Positions 45,166 to 56,179 of a stretch of 64,000 bases of DNA are shown here, piece after piece. The position numbers were made by a program, and so were the translations under genes. Under the pieces are notes generated by a model that was not told the DNA's origin, did no database searches, and saw nothing but the letters and a program-made list of their open reading frames with translations. How positions within the stretch are numbered: position 1 is the stretch's first letter; each line of letters opens with the position of its first letter. The stretch is from Guadua angustifolia. Lineage: Eukaryota > Streptophyta > Magnoliopsida > Poales > Poaceae. The stretch is taken from positions 71,862,525 through 71,926,524 of the forward strand of contig CM070500.1 in NCBI GenBank assembly GCA_036346375.1, in the 5' to 3' direction.

Positions 45166-45617
45166 TTGATACAGGGCTGACATTGATCCTGTCGTCTTTA
45201 GTTTTATTTGGTAGCTGAAGTGGTAAACATCGTGCTCAGTCTGGGTTCATGGCCGATGCGGAAAATACCACCCTGACACTGATAATATGGCCGATACAAT
45301 GTATCGTCCTTAGAACATGGCCGATGGTGTATTATACATCGCCCTTAGTATATTTAAGATGAGAAGCTGTTCGAAATGTTTAACAGTTAATTCGGCTGTT
45401 GAAGCAATGTTTAGTAATTAGTTCGGCTGAATTGGTTGGTTTACAATAAAAGAAAGCAGACGGTGAAGCAAGATTCAGTAATTTCAGCATATATGTATGT
45501 GAGGAGCATGTGAATATGGAGATGACGCAGGAGGGATTCACCCGAATATGCTAATAAAGTGGTATCAGAGACACGCACCTGGGGTTCCACCGCCGACGGT
45601 CTTCATCGCGCATCACG
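45166..45617 (+). other. post-integrase spacer with LTR-like segment and PBS-like site
   Basis: Repeated ATGGCCGATG-type phrases occur at 45250-45330. From about 45385 to 45558 the sequence resembles LTR positions 37120-37285 (GTTGAAGCAATG.TTAGTAATTA; GAATTGGTTGGTTT; ATGCTAATAAAG). It is immediately followed by TGGTATCAGAG (45560-45570), a typical Met-tRNA primer-binding sequence. Confidence 0.55.
45615..45617. repeat. 3-bp target duplication ACG, left copy
   Basis: ACG at 45615-45617 and at 57905-57907 flank the CACTA. Confidence 0.8.
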
Positions 45618-45730
45618 CACTACTACAGAATCGACCTTTCCTACCGGCCCATCGAAGACGGTTGAGTGCGAACCGCAGCGATATTTAGATCGATCCGGTT
45701 CAACGGCTATAGGCTGCGAGGCGATTAGTA

Positions 45731-45881
45731 CGGTTGAAGACACGAACGATCTTGATGAGATCACATCAAGATCGGTTGGTGTCACGAACCGGTACTATTT
45801 AGTGGGTGCTAAATAGTATCGGTTCGTGACACCAACCCAGATCGATGTTATCTCATCAATGCTGTTCGTGGTCTTCAACCG
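45731..45881. repeat. 151-bp subterminal palindrome
   Basis: CGGTTGAAGACACGAACGAT at 45731 pairs with the sequence ending GTTCGTGGTCTTCAACCG at 45881, with an 8-bp loop (GTGGGTGC) at 45802-45809. A shorter relative (CGGTTGGAGA...) occurs at the opposite end, 57660-57720. It is within the expected TNPA-binding region. Confidence 0.8.
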
Positions 45882-45982
45882 ATCGAGTCCCAATTTAAAC
45901 TTCTTCCTCCTCCGCTCTCTGCTGCACCCGATCATTCCAAAGGCGTGAAAAGAACAAAGGAGCTTGACCAAGAGCTTCAAGG

Positions 45983-46325
45983 GAGGAGGTGCTGCCCAAA
46001 ATTTCAAAATTTTGGTCATTTTACTCACAACCAAGGTAGCTAAGGTTAGTAATATCATTCCTCACTTCATTTGGTGTTAAATGGAGCCTCTTTTTGCTTG
46101 AATTATGAAGAAAATTTGATCTTTTCCCATGATTGATCAAAGATTATGAATGTAGAGGAGGTGCTGCCCAAATTTCAAAATTTTGGTCATTTTACTGCAA
46201 ACCAAGGTAACTAAGGTTAGTAACATCATTCCTCACATCATTTGGTGTTAAATGGAGCCTCTTTTTTGCTTGAATTATGAAAAAATTTGATCTTTTCCCA
46301 TGATTGATGAAAGATTAATATGAAT
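45983..46325. repeat. ~170-bp tandem duplication upstream of transposase
   Basis: 45983-46154 and 46155-46325 both begin GAGGAGGTGCTGCCCAAA and run through TTGGTGTTAAATGGAGCCTC to GAATGTAGA, with about 95% identity. Confidence 0.88.
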
Positions 46326-46339
46326 GTAGAGATCTAGCT

Positions 46340-47025
46340 TGATCTTTTCAAATAGGATACAAAAACTTGTTGTGTAAGCTTAGAATTTGCTTGGATTATA
46401 ATGTAGCTCGCATTTAATGTGTGGATCTAGCTTAAATTTAGGTTTTAGTTCCATCGATCGATGAAGGATGAGGTTTGGTTGCACGTGGTCGGGGAGAATG
46501 GTGCATGGAAATCATGGAGTTTGGGATCTTCAAATGGCAATGGTTATGTGGAAAAGAAGAAATTTAAATTCATTTGCTAATTAAAATAATATCGAAATAT
46601 GAATGGCTTTATAGAAAATATAAAATGAGTTCAATATTTGAGAAAAGTTTTCAAAAATACTTTGGAATATTTTAAACTTAGAAAATTACTTCTAGTATAA
46701 TTTTGGTTTTAATTTCCATCAACAAATTATTTTTGAAAACATCATTAATTAAGTGCTAGAGATTTATAAAAAAATAAAAATAAATGATTGAATAATAATT
46801 TAGAAATTTTTAGGGTGTTACAATTTCAACGAATTTGCAAACAAAGTCATGGTGAATTTTGTTCAAATTTTGAATCCGACTGATCGACCAATTCTTTTTG
46901 TAGGTTGCAAAAACTTGTTGTGTGGGTTTATATTTTGCTTGGATTATTATTTAGCTCGGATTGAAGGTGTGGATCTAGCTAATATTTATGTTTTGGTTCA
47001 ACAATTCATTATCGGAAAATGAGGT
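46340..47025. repeat. diverged direct repeat pair in 5' region of CACTA
   Basis: 46355-46475 and 46904-47025 share CAAAAACTTGTTGTGT, TTGCTTGGATTAT, GTGTGGATCTAGCT and a TTTAGGTTTTAGTTC-type block. The region between is AT-rich with no gene. Confidence 0.65.
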
Positions 47026-47055
47026 AACAGATTATCTTGATGTAACATAATGTAG

Positions 47056-50000
47056 ATGGATCGGCGATGGATGTACATGGATCGGCGCTCCCGGAGTTCT
47101 TGCGGGGTTTGCAAGATTTTCTTCGTCTTGACCGATGCACACACGACGTCGGGCTACATATCTGTCCATGCATAGATCGCAAGAATGAGAAGGAGTGGCC
47201 AAAATCCAGCCACCTTCACTTTCATTTGCTCACAAGAGGTTTCATGTCAAACTATACCGCTGGACCAAGCACGGTGAAGAAGAGATTATCTGGAAGACGG
47301 TGAAGAAGAAGAGGCGGACAACAATATCCCTGGACGGGGTCAACACGGTTCTTTCGAAGATACATTGGGGGAGTGTGGTGATGATGACCTAGACCAGATG
47401 CTGCGTGATGAAGAGGGAGAATACATCGATGAAAGACATTACGAAAAGTTCCAGCGCCTATGGGAGGACCACGGAACACTGTTGTACCCAAACTGTCGAC
47501 AGGGCCATAAAAAGTTGCGTACCACACTAGAACTGATGCAATGGAAGGCGACCAATGGATTGTCTGATAAGGGATTCGACGAGTTGTTATGCCTCATAAA
47601 GAAGTTACTTCCAGAGGGGAACACACCGCCTAAACTACGTCGATGCCAAACAAGTTGTCCGCCCTTTGGGGTTGGAGGTCTGAAGATACATGCATGTCGT
47701 AATGATTGTATCCTTTATCGCAATGAGTATGAGGATTCTAAGCTTGTCCGGTGTGCAAAACTTGCGGTATAAGACCAGCGTGATGACCTGGTGAGGTAGA
47801 GGGCAGCGTAAGAAGAAGAGACCTCTGCTAAGGTGGTGTGGTATTTCCTGTAATCCCCGGTTGAAGCGTTTATTTGCGAACAAAGCGCATGCCCGATGAT
47901 CTTGTTGCACAAGGAAGACCGTAAGGACGACGGAAGGCTAAGGCACCTTGCTCGATGGCTCCCAAAGGAGGAAAGTCGATAGAACATACCCGACTTTGCT
48001 TTGAGGATGCAAGGAACATAAGGTTTGGGTTGAGTACGGATGGGATGAACCCGTTCGGCCATATGAGCAGCAGTCACAACACTTGGCCCGTGACTCTATG
48101 TATCTACAACCTTCCTCCTTGGCTGTGTATGAAGCGGAAGTACATTATGATGCCATTGCTTATCCAAGGCCGAAGCAACCTGAAACGACATTGATGTGTA
48201 CCTCAAACCGTTGGTTGAAGATCTGTTAACACTTGTGGAGCGATGGTGTACGTGTATGGGATGAGTACAAAGAGAGCACTTCACTCTCGTGCATTGCTAT
48301 TCGTAACCATCAACGACTGGCCTGCACTTGGTAATCTATCGGGCCTATCTATTAAAGGATATAAAGCCTGCATCCACTGCTTAGAGGATACGGACAGCAA
48401 GTACCTAAAAACTCTCGAAAGGTTGTGTACATGGGCCACCGTAGGTTCCTCCATATGAAGGACCCGTTACGGAGGAAGGGTGAGAATTTTGATGGGACAG
48501 AAGAGAAACGTAAGAAGCCCATGCATCGCAGTGGGACGCTTGTATTTTCTTTGGTAAAGGATCTGAAAGTAGTTTTTGGAAAAGGTCCTGGTAGCAAACC
48601 TGTCCCGGCTGAACAAGGTCACACGAAGGCCATTTGGAAGAAGAAGTCAATATTTTGGGACTTACCTTACTGGAAAGACTTAGAGGTCCGCCACTCACTG
48701 GACTTCATGCATATCACGAAGAATGTCTGCGTGAACCTACTAGGTTTCCTAGATATGTACGGTAAGTCAAAAGATACACTTCAAGCACGAAAGGACCTCT
48801 GACTATTGGGACTCGGGAACGACCTACATACGGAAAGAGAGAGAAAGGACAACATTACCTCCACCCCGCGAGCTACACTCTGAGCAAGGAAGAGAAAAAA
48901 AACATGATTAAGTTCTTGAACAGTGTGAAGGTCCCTTCTGGATACTCCTCGAACATAAGGAGACTCATAAACATGAAAGAGAATAAAATCGTACACATAA
49001 AATCCCATGATTGTCATGTGTTGATGACCTGATTGCTCGAGTGGCGGTGCGAGGTATTCGCCAGATTAGGTGCGAGGGACAATCATAAAGCTGTGTTCGT
49101 TCTTCAGCGCTGTGTCGCAGAAGGTCATCGAGCGAATAAGTTATCTAGTCTGCATGATGACATGGTCAATAGTCCGTTAGCCTTGAGATGATCTTCCTCC
49201 ATCCTTCTTTGATATTATGGTCCATCTCATGGTCCACATTGTTAAAGAGATAGAAATTCTCGGACCTGTGTTCCTCCACAATATGTTCCCTTTCGAGAGG
49301 TACATGGGTATCCTAAAGAAGTATGTTCGTAACCGGTCTCGCCCAGAAGGCTGCATTGCGCAGGGTGTCAGCACAGAGGAGGTGATCGAGTTTTGTGTTA
49401 GTTACATGGATGATCTGAATCCGATTGGCGTCCCTGTATCACGCCATGAGGGGAGGCTACGGGGAAAAGGGACTTTAGGGAGAAAAGAATCCTATAGCGA
49501 CGATCTACTTGCATTTAAACAAGCACATTTCACGGTATTGAAACAAGCAACTGTAGTGGCTCCGTATATCTATGATCACGAGATGAGTCTACGCGCCCAA
49601 TACCCAGAGAAGTCAGATAAGTGGATCGCAGTGGAGCAAATGGATCATTTCGGCAGTTGGTTACAAAAGCAATTGTTGGGCAAGCAGACAGACGATGAAC
49701 AATTGAAACTCTTGGCTCGAGGACCGTCCACAACAATCATATCATTTCAAGGGTATGAGATAAATGGGTACACATTTTACACGACAACCCAGGATAACAA
49801 GAGCACCAACCAAAACAGTGGCGTCCGTATAGATGCCTTGGACAAAAATGGAAAGATGGACACCTACTATGGTTTCATAGAGGAGATCTGGGAGCTGGAG
49901 TACGGGCCATTAAAAGTCCCTCTGTTTCGGTGCCAATGGGTCAAACTGACAGCCGTGGATATCGATAAGTACGGTATGACAACTGTGGACCTCAAGCAAG

Positions 50001-50226
50001 TGGCCTATAGGGACGAACCGTTCGTGCTCGCTAATGATGTGACACAGGTATTCTATGTGATGGACATGGACAGCAAACCGAAAAAGCGTATGAGAAGACT
50101 AGCGATGCGATCGACCAAGGCGCCACGTGGTTCTTCGGTAAAAGAAGGATTATCGGAGTTGAGGCGTCCACGGACGAAGAAGAGTATAATCGATTCGACG
50201 AGCTGCCTCCTTTCACGGTGGGCGTA
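47056..50226 (+). pseudogene. TNP2-type CACTA transposase with DUF4218/DUF4216-like C-terminus
   Basis: ATG at 47056 starts MDRRWMYMDRR, a typical TNP2 opening. A frame change leads to FLRGLQDFLRL, HICPCID and LLTRGFMSNYT (transposase-associated domain). Then come acidic EEGEYIDE, IHACRNDCILYRNEYED, and the TNP2 core LRFGLSTDGMNPFG / NTWPVTLCIYNLPPWLCMKR (47955-48190). 48425-48802 holds KKSIFWDLPYWKDLEVRHSL and DFMHITKNVCVNLLGF. The intact 336-codon C-terminal frame (49217-50226) has HNMFPFERYMGILKKYVRNR and RPEGCIAQG (DUF4218-like). It ends with DTYYGFIEEIWELEYGPLKV, LFRCQWV and DEPFVLANDVTQVFYV (DUF4216-like). At least six frame breaks lie between 47100 and 49200. The transposase binds the ends and moves the element. 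Confidence 0.85.
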
Positions 50227-50578
50227 GACATTAGTGTCTGAATGATACTGAGGAATCTCCCTCGTGCGCCATGCGATCATAATGAAGGATCACTTGTAAA
50301 AGCAAAGTATGTTAGCAAATAAGGATTGCTTTGCTTTCTTTTGGTGTAATAGACTACTAACATACTAGTTTCTCATTCCTCTAGTGGTTTTCTGTATTTT
50401 CTGCTCAAATTGTACTAATATTTGACTAACAATATTGTTCAAAGTCCTCTGTACTAATATAACAAGGTGACAGCTTTGCAATGGAATTATAAGAGTGCAA
50501 AAATTACTTTATTTCTTACAATTTTCTATAATGTTAATTTATATTACATGGTTGGAAAAAAATATTGTAAAGACTATC

Positions 50579-50860
50579 TTTAAAAAAGGCTAAATGAATT
50601 TAAAGTGGTAAAAACATTTTTACAAATTATTTAATGAAACAATAGTTAAACAGTAGATTTAAAAAAGAAATCTTAAAAAAGGCTAAATGAATCTAAAGTG
50701 GTAAAAGCATTTTAAAAAATTATTTAATGAAACAATAGTTAAGCAGAGATTCAAAAAAAAGAAATCTTAAAAAAGACTAAATGAATCTAAAGTGGTAAAA
50801 GCATTTTTAAAAATTATTTAATGAAATAGTAGTTAAACAACAAATAAAAAAAAGAAATAA
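50579..50860. repeat. three tandem copies of a ~94-bp AT-rich unit
   Basis: Units start at about 50579, 50672 and 50766 with CTTAAAAAAGGCTAAATGAA and contain TAAAGTGGTAAAAGCATTTT and ATTATTTAATGAAACAATAG. About 90% identical. Confidence 0.9.
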
Positions 50861-50883
50861 AAGAAAAGACAAAAAGAAGGGCT

Positions 50884-50965
50884 AGGGGGCACGGCGGGGT
50901 TCGAACCCGAGACCTCACTGGCCGGGAGAGCTCACAGACTCAAGCGCCTCGCTAGGCAAGGGAGG
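50884..50965 (-). repeat. tRNA-like (possible SINE) segment
   Basis: The minus strand reads TGCCTAGCGAGGCGC, then about 40 nt later GGTTCGAACCC (a perfect RNA polymerase III box B), then GCCGTGCCCCC and a T-rich run. The order box A-like, box B, T-rich tail fits a tRNA-derived SINE fragment. No cloverleaf for a functional tRNA can be drawn. Confidence 0.3.
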
Positions 50966-50999
50966 AAGATTTCTTGTCGATTAGTATGGGCGCTAAGTT

Positions 51000-51220
51000 G
51001 TTTTGAGTCTTTTAACATCAGGTCCGGTTGGTGTTTTCAGCAGGACCGATAGTGCCTAGGGCTCCTCCCTCATGGCCGAGGTGACCCATCGGTCCCGGTT
51101 GGTGTATTCAACCGGATGATGTCTCATATCAATCTCGGTTGGAGTATCCAACCGTCTGATAATTTTATCGATCGCTTGAATACACCAACCGGGACTAATA
51201 GTGCACCTATAAATCCCTCC
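51000..51220. repeat. inverted CGGTTGGTGT motif cluster
   Basis: TCCGGTTGGTGTTTTCA, TCCCGGTTGGTGTATTCAACC, CTCGGTTGGAGTATCCAACCG and GAATACACCAACCGGGACTA occur in both orientations, as in subterminal regions of grass CACTA families. It may be the relic of another element's end or an internal binding-site cluster. Confidence 0.5.
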
Positions 51221-51480
51221 CGCCGCCTCCTCTTCCCCAATTTTTCCTGCTCCCGCCATTGTTCCCCAATCTCCTCCTCCCGCTTGTTTGCAAAGACCTC
51301 CGACGACCGGGACGCCTCCAACGACCCCACCGCGCGCCGTCCTCCTCGCCTCCGACGACCCCACCGCCGCCGTCCTCGCCTCCGAAGCCTTGCCTCCGCG
51401 CCTTGCCTCCGCCGCTGTTCCCCTCCGGCCTTCGCCAACCCTAGGGTTTGTGCCCTCCTTACCCGATGAGATCACTTGTC
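51220..51480 (+). promoter_or_regulatory. CT-rich leader with telobox, probable 5' exon of second CACTA gene
   Basis: CTCCTCTTCCCCAATTTTTC, then GC-rich sequence with Pro/Arg/Ala-coding character in all frames, then AACCCTAGGGTTT at 51437-51449, which contains the plant telobox AAACCCTA on the minus strand. This arrangement is common in 5' leaders of plant genes. The ORFs across it have no domain. Confidence 0.35.
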
Positions 51481-52054
51481 ACTAACAGATGGTGAAAGTG
51501 TGGTTTTGCCTCATTGGTGCCCGAGTGATTGGTTTTGGTTTGGTGGTCCGAAACCATGTGGTTTTACCTCATTGGTGCCCGAGTGATTGGTTTTGGTTGC
51601 GTTGCTGCGTTTGAGATGTCAGGTGGTTGTCTTTATACATGTCCTTGCATAGGATTGGCTCTTTGTAAGTTTTCGCTTTCTCTGTGATTGCTAATCTGTC
51701 AGTAGCTTGCAAAGGGGCTAGTCTTTGAGGCTTGGGGACCTTGCAAGAGTGGGATTATTGTTCGATGAAGATTGGGCTGTATTGAGACCATTTGTGACAA
51801 CAACAATTTTCCACTTGACATTTAGTTGTATAGATCAATTGGTATCTAGTGATTCTGATATATATATTTGTGTTATGAATCTTTCTCTGTTCATGCATAA
51901 TAATCTGTTGCAGTGAGTTCTGGAAGTAAGTTCTAGTAAGTTGTATGCTCCTTTTGCATTCTGGATAGGCTCACCCTGTGTTTGCTTTATATTTCCTGTC
52001 AGCTAGAATCATTTCCTTGTGTCAGCAGTATTGTTTGCATATATATATATATAT

Positions 52055-53291
52055 TGATGTCCCTTTTACTTGTCATTATTAGGCAAATCTTCAAATACTT
52101 ATTCATGAGCTTGTATCTTTGTGACATTAGATCATGTCTCTGTTCGATTTTAAATGACATTGTGAGATTTCTATGTATGTGTGAGATTTCTATGTATATG
52201 TGAAGTTTGAAATGAATATGTATCATGTGAAATGAATATGTATCATGTGAATTATTCTAAGTTGTCAAGTGTTGGAAAAGTTGTTTCATTTTCACTAAAG
52301 TAATGTTGTCACAAATTGGTCAATGATCTTTGTCCCTAGTGACGAGGACGGTCTTTAAGGCAACCCGTTATCTGAGAACAATACAAAATTGACAACTTGA
52401 GCACTATGCTAGTTGTGATGTCCCTTTTACTTGTCATTATTAGGCAAATCTTCAAATACTTATTCATGAGCTTGTATCTTTGTGACATTAGATCATGTCT
52501 CTGTTCAAAGGCTTGAATGACATTGTGAGATTTCTATGTATGTGTGAGATTTCTATGTATATGTGAAGTTTGAAATGAATATGTATCATGTGAAATGAAT
52601 ATGTATCATGTGAATTATTCTAATTTCTCGTGAATTTTGAAATTTCTATTTTTATTAATCAGTTTCTATGTATATGTGAGATTTCTATGTATGTGTGAGA
52701 TTTCTATGTATATGTGAAGTTTTAAATGAATATGTATCATGTCAAATGAATATGTATCATGTGAATTATTCTAAGTTGTAAAGTGCTGGAAAAGTTGTTT
52801 CATTTTCACTAAAGTAATGTTGTCACAAATTGGTCAATGATCTTTGTCTCTAGTGACGAGGACGGTCTTTAAGGCAACCCGTTATCGAGAACAATACAAA
52901 ATTGACAACTTGAGCACTATGCTAGTTGTGATGTCCCTTTTACTTGTCATTATTAGGCAAATCTTCAAATACTTATTCATGAGCTTGTATACTGTGACAT
53001 TAGATCATGTCTCTGTTCAGTGCTTGAATGACATTGTGAGATTTCTATGTATGTGTGAGATTTCTATGTATATGTGAAGTTTGAAATGAATATGTATCAT
53101 GTGAAATGAATATGTATCATGTGAATTATTCTAATTTCTGGTGAATTTTGAAATTTCTATTTTTATTGATCAGTTTCTATGTATATGTGAGATTTCTATG
53201 TATGTGTGAGATTTCTATGTATATGTGAAGTTTGAAATGTATATGTATCATGTCAAATGAATATGTATCATGTGAATTATTCTAAGTTCAG
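52055..53291. repeat. large tandem duplication (three units) in CACTA intron/spacer
   Basis: TGATGTCCCTTTTACTTGTC begins units at 52055, 52418 and 52929. Each contains TTCATGAGCTTGTAT, GATTTCTATGTATGTGTGAG twice over, and AATGAATATGTATCATGTGA twice over. Units 1 and 2 also carry GTGACGAGGACGGTCTTTAA, GGCAACCCGTTATC. Unit lengths differ (363 and 511 bp) because the short sub-repeats vary in number. Confidence 0.9.
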
Positions 53292-53393
53292 ATTCATTAT
53301 ATCTGAGAGTTACAAAAAGATAAAATTCGACAAGTTTGAAGATCTTAAACTTGTCCGAATTTTTCTCTTTTGTAACTCTCAGATATAATGAAT
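53292..53393. repeat. 102-bp hairpin
   Basis: ATTCATTATATCTGAGAGTT at 53292 pairs with the complement ending AACTCTCAGATATAATGAAT at 53393. The arms include CGACAAGTTT/AAACTTGTC. Near-perfect with a short loop, directly after the tandem duplication. Confidence 0.88.
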
Positions 53394-53844
53394 TGATCTA
53401 ATTGTACAAAATAAAATGAAAAAATTCATATATTCTTAAGAATATATTTGCTTAATAAAAATAATGAATCATTCTTATTCCACACTAAAATGATTTAAAA
53501 AAAGCCCTGCAAGTTCAAGAAGCATGGATGTCGGGAGAGCGTCCGATACAGAGAGAGCGAAGCCATGAGGAGGCGGCTCGCTTATCATGGACTTGGTTCT
53601 TTGTCTTCTTCCGCGTACCACTGTCCATAGGCTTCCTCCCGCTCCTCTTCACTTGATTTCCTCTTAACTCTAGCAAAATTACCATCGTATAGTATTTGGC
53701 CGATTTACATTAGGAACATCTTGGCGTACTTAGCCCATCCTCTCTCTCTACCGCTCTTCCACGCCGTTTTAGAGTAGTACCATCGACTTTACATGAAATG
53801 AAATCTATTTTCGTTAATTTTCAGTGCTTCTTCTAGCCTAAGAA

Positions 53845-54921
53845 ATGACGATGGACGAAGAAGCATTTATGTTAAGTTTGATTGCGGAAGTGATGGTCAT
53901 GAGGCGGCGAACTGCACCGCCACCGAGGCCAATGAGGCTGCGAGCACGATGAGGCCGGCGAGGTAACAATCGATCACGTTCATGATTATCGGTTCCACTA
54001 CCATGCTAAGCCAATATCTTGACCGTTCATGATTGTACCATGCTTTCAGATCGGTCAACTAGGCGAGCAATCACGTCGTGAGGTCCAAGCAAGAAGAAGA
54101 AGGCAAGACATGTTATCACCGAAGTCGGCGAGGGCGGCCGACCTCTTGCACCCTCGGGCGCTTGGGCGTTCAATTCGGCATCGGCGTCACGTTAGGGACC
54201 ACGTGGCAATTAGCATAGCAAAATGGGATCGGTTCCTCAAGATCTGAAGAACATGCTTTGGAGCGATGTGAAGGAGACATTCACCTTCCCCCAAGGGACC
54301 GAAGAGAAGGTGAAGAGTTACACTTTCAAGAAGATGGCGGTCGCATTCCAGACTTATAAAAAGAAGCTGAACACGGAGTATATCAAGAAGAATTTAACGC
54401 CCGACTTCAACAAGCACCCAAAGTTGCAAGATCACTAGGCTGCGTTTGTAAAATACAAGACTTCGGACGAAGGTCAAAGTTTGAGTGAGAAGAATAAGCT
54501 GAATGCACAGAAGAAGAATTATCACCACCGACTCGGCCCTGGTGGTTACCGCCATGCAATACCAAAATGGGAGAAGAGGGAACAGGACACGCTAGCGAAG
54601 GGTATCGCACCCGCAACAACGGATTGGCCCGACAGAGCAAAGCATTGGTTCTATGCTCACGGCGGCGCCCTTGATGATAACGGCAATCTTGTGTTTGGGG
54701 AGGTGCTAAGAGATGTGGCGAAAAGGCTTATGCAGATCCATCGAGGAGACTTCCAGGTAGCTTTGTGCCAAGCAGGAGAACGACGCGCTAACAAGGGCCT
54801 TGCAAAATCGAGCATCTGGGCGTACAGCGTCGGCGTTGTCCGTGGAAGGTTGGTTTCGCTCAAGACACCGAGACCTATAGGAGTCGGGCGAGGAGCAAGG
54901 CTTGCGAACACAACAACTTAG
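53845..54921 (+). pseudogene. Transposase_24 / TNPA-like protein of the 12-kb CACTA
   Basis: ATG at 53845 opens a short exon (MTMDEEAFMLSLIAEVMVMR). The next frames hold an Arg-rich stretch, then a strong match to plant Ptta/En-Spm proteins: DLKNMLWSDVKETFTFPQGT and SYTFKKMAVAFQTYKKKLNT (54223-54438). Past a stop at 54436-54438 comes AAFVKYKTSDEGQSLSEKNK, NYHHRLGPGGYRHAIPKWEK and PDRAKHWFYAHGG (to 54921). Proteins of this family bind subterminal repeats. At least two frame breaks are present. The product is broken as read. Confidence 0.7.
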
Positions 54922-55424
54922 TGCGCTTGAAGAACGCTGAATCAAACAAATGAGATAATGCAAGAAGAGATCCGAAGAGAGTGCGATTAGCCTTGAGCCA
55001 ACAGCGAGACGAGCCAAGAACCTCCAATGAATCCAGGCATCATTAGCCCCTCCGGGCGATGAAGCGAAGCGCTTCCGGTGAAATTTGGCGAAGCGGACTT
55101 GGCCAAGTATCCGTAAGCGACATCGACGGCGGACACCTTGTGAGCTGCATATCCAAGCACGGAACCTTACCTTCAAGGCGGCCGATGGTATGGCTCACCC
55201 ATTAGAGCCGGGCAGCTTATCCATGGCCAACAGATACTGTTAGGATACTCCAAGGTCTCGGTGGAGGAGGTGCGCCCGAGGTGCGAGGACCTTGACCTCG
55301 AAATTCTGGAGGTGGCGGGACTCTGAAGCTAGGAGAGGCGTTACACAATTTCATCTGTGGGCGTAAGCGGTACATAATTTTCCGAGATAACATGGATTTG
55401 TCCTCTCATGAAGAAGCCCGAGAA

Positions 55425-55640
55425 GAAACCCGTCTCCTCCCAAGAACACATCGACTCCTACACCACCTCCTGCGCATATAAGCCCGAAAAAGCCCGTCTC
55501 CTACACCATCTCCTGCACATATAAGCCCCGAAAAGCCCGTCTCCTCCCAAGAAGGCGCCGACTCCTACACCACCTCCCGTGCACATAAGCGCCACAAGCC
55601 CGTCTCCTCCCAAGAAGGCGTGACCAAGGGAAAAAAGCCA
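55425..55640 (+). repeat. minisatellite encoding a Pro/Lys-rich tail
   Basis: About four imperfect copies of a ~60-bp unit containing AGCCCGTCTCCTCCCAAGAA, GGCGCCGACTCCTACACCAC and CTCC.GC.CATATAAG. One plus frame reads as Pro/Lys/Thr-rich protein. It lies in the TNPA-like gene downstream of 54921 and probably encoded its low-complexity C-terminal region. Confidence 0.7.
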
Positions 55641-56179
55641 GCTCGGCAAGAGCTCCCAAGAAGACGGGGTCCTCCACCCAATCCAAGAAGTGGTGAACTT
55701 AGGCGGTAGTTTGATATGAGCGATGAGGAGACCAAGAAGGTGGTAAAAGGAGAGGTAACTAAATTTCTTAGACCCAAGTCACCGGTGAAGAAGGTTCAAC
55801 ACAGCACAGAAGAATTTTATAAAGGTTTAATGACTATTAAAAATTTGAAGGATAAAAAAAAATGCCTCGCCAATCAAACTACGGCGCACATTGAGTAAGG
55901 AATGCCCCAAGAAGATGTCGGTGAGGGAAGAGTAAGGAGATGCAACAATTCTTCGATGAAGCGGCCTTCCGTAAATCAAATATTTGTACGGAAAAGATTG
56001 AGGTTGCCCAAGTAAGATGGTCATTTAAAATGGGCGATCATTGGTCGAGGAGGAGCTGCCCGACTAACGACAAAGATCGGCAATTTCATGAATGGTACTT
56101 GGGCGCGACCAAGCATGGTCTCTGAGATGTTCATTTGTCAAGTTTAAGCAACAAGATTTTTTTAGCGGTGAAGGTGAAT

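Noticed and set aside
50884..50965. Functional tRNA gene
   Set aside because: Only box B is perfect; no acceptor stem or cloverleaf can be formed.
51056..51475. 139-codon minus-strand Gly/Arg/Ala-rich ORF and plus-strand shadows
   Set aside because: GC-rich 5' leader sequence open by composition in all frames.
52055..53291. CRISPR-like array
   Set aside because: The repeats are adjacent tandem units with variable internal repeats, no regular unique spacers, and the genome is plant.
55458..55777. Overlapping minus-strand Gly/Leu-rich ORFs
   Set aside because: They arise from the coding minisatellite; frames repeat with the unit and have no start context.
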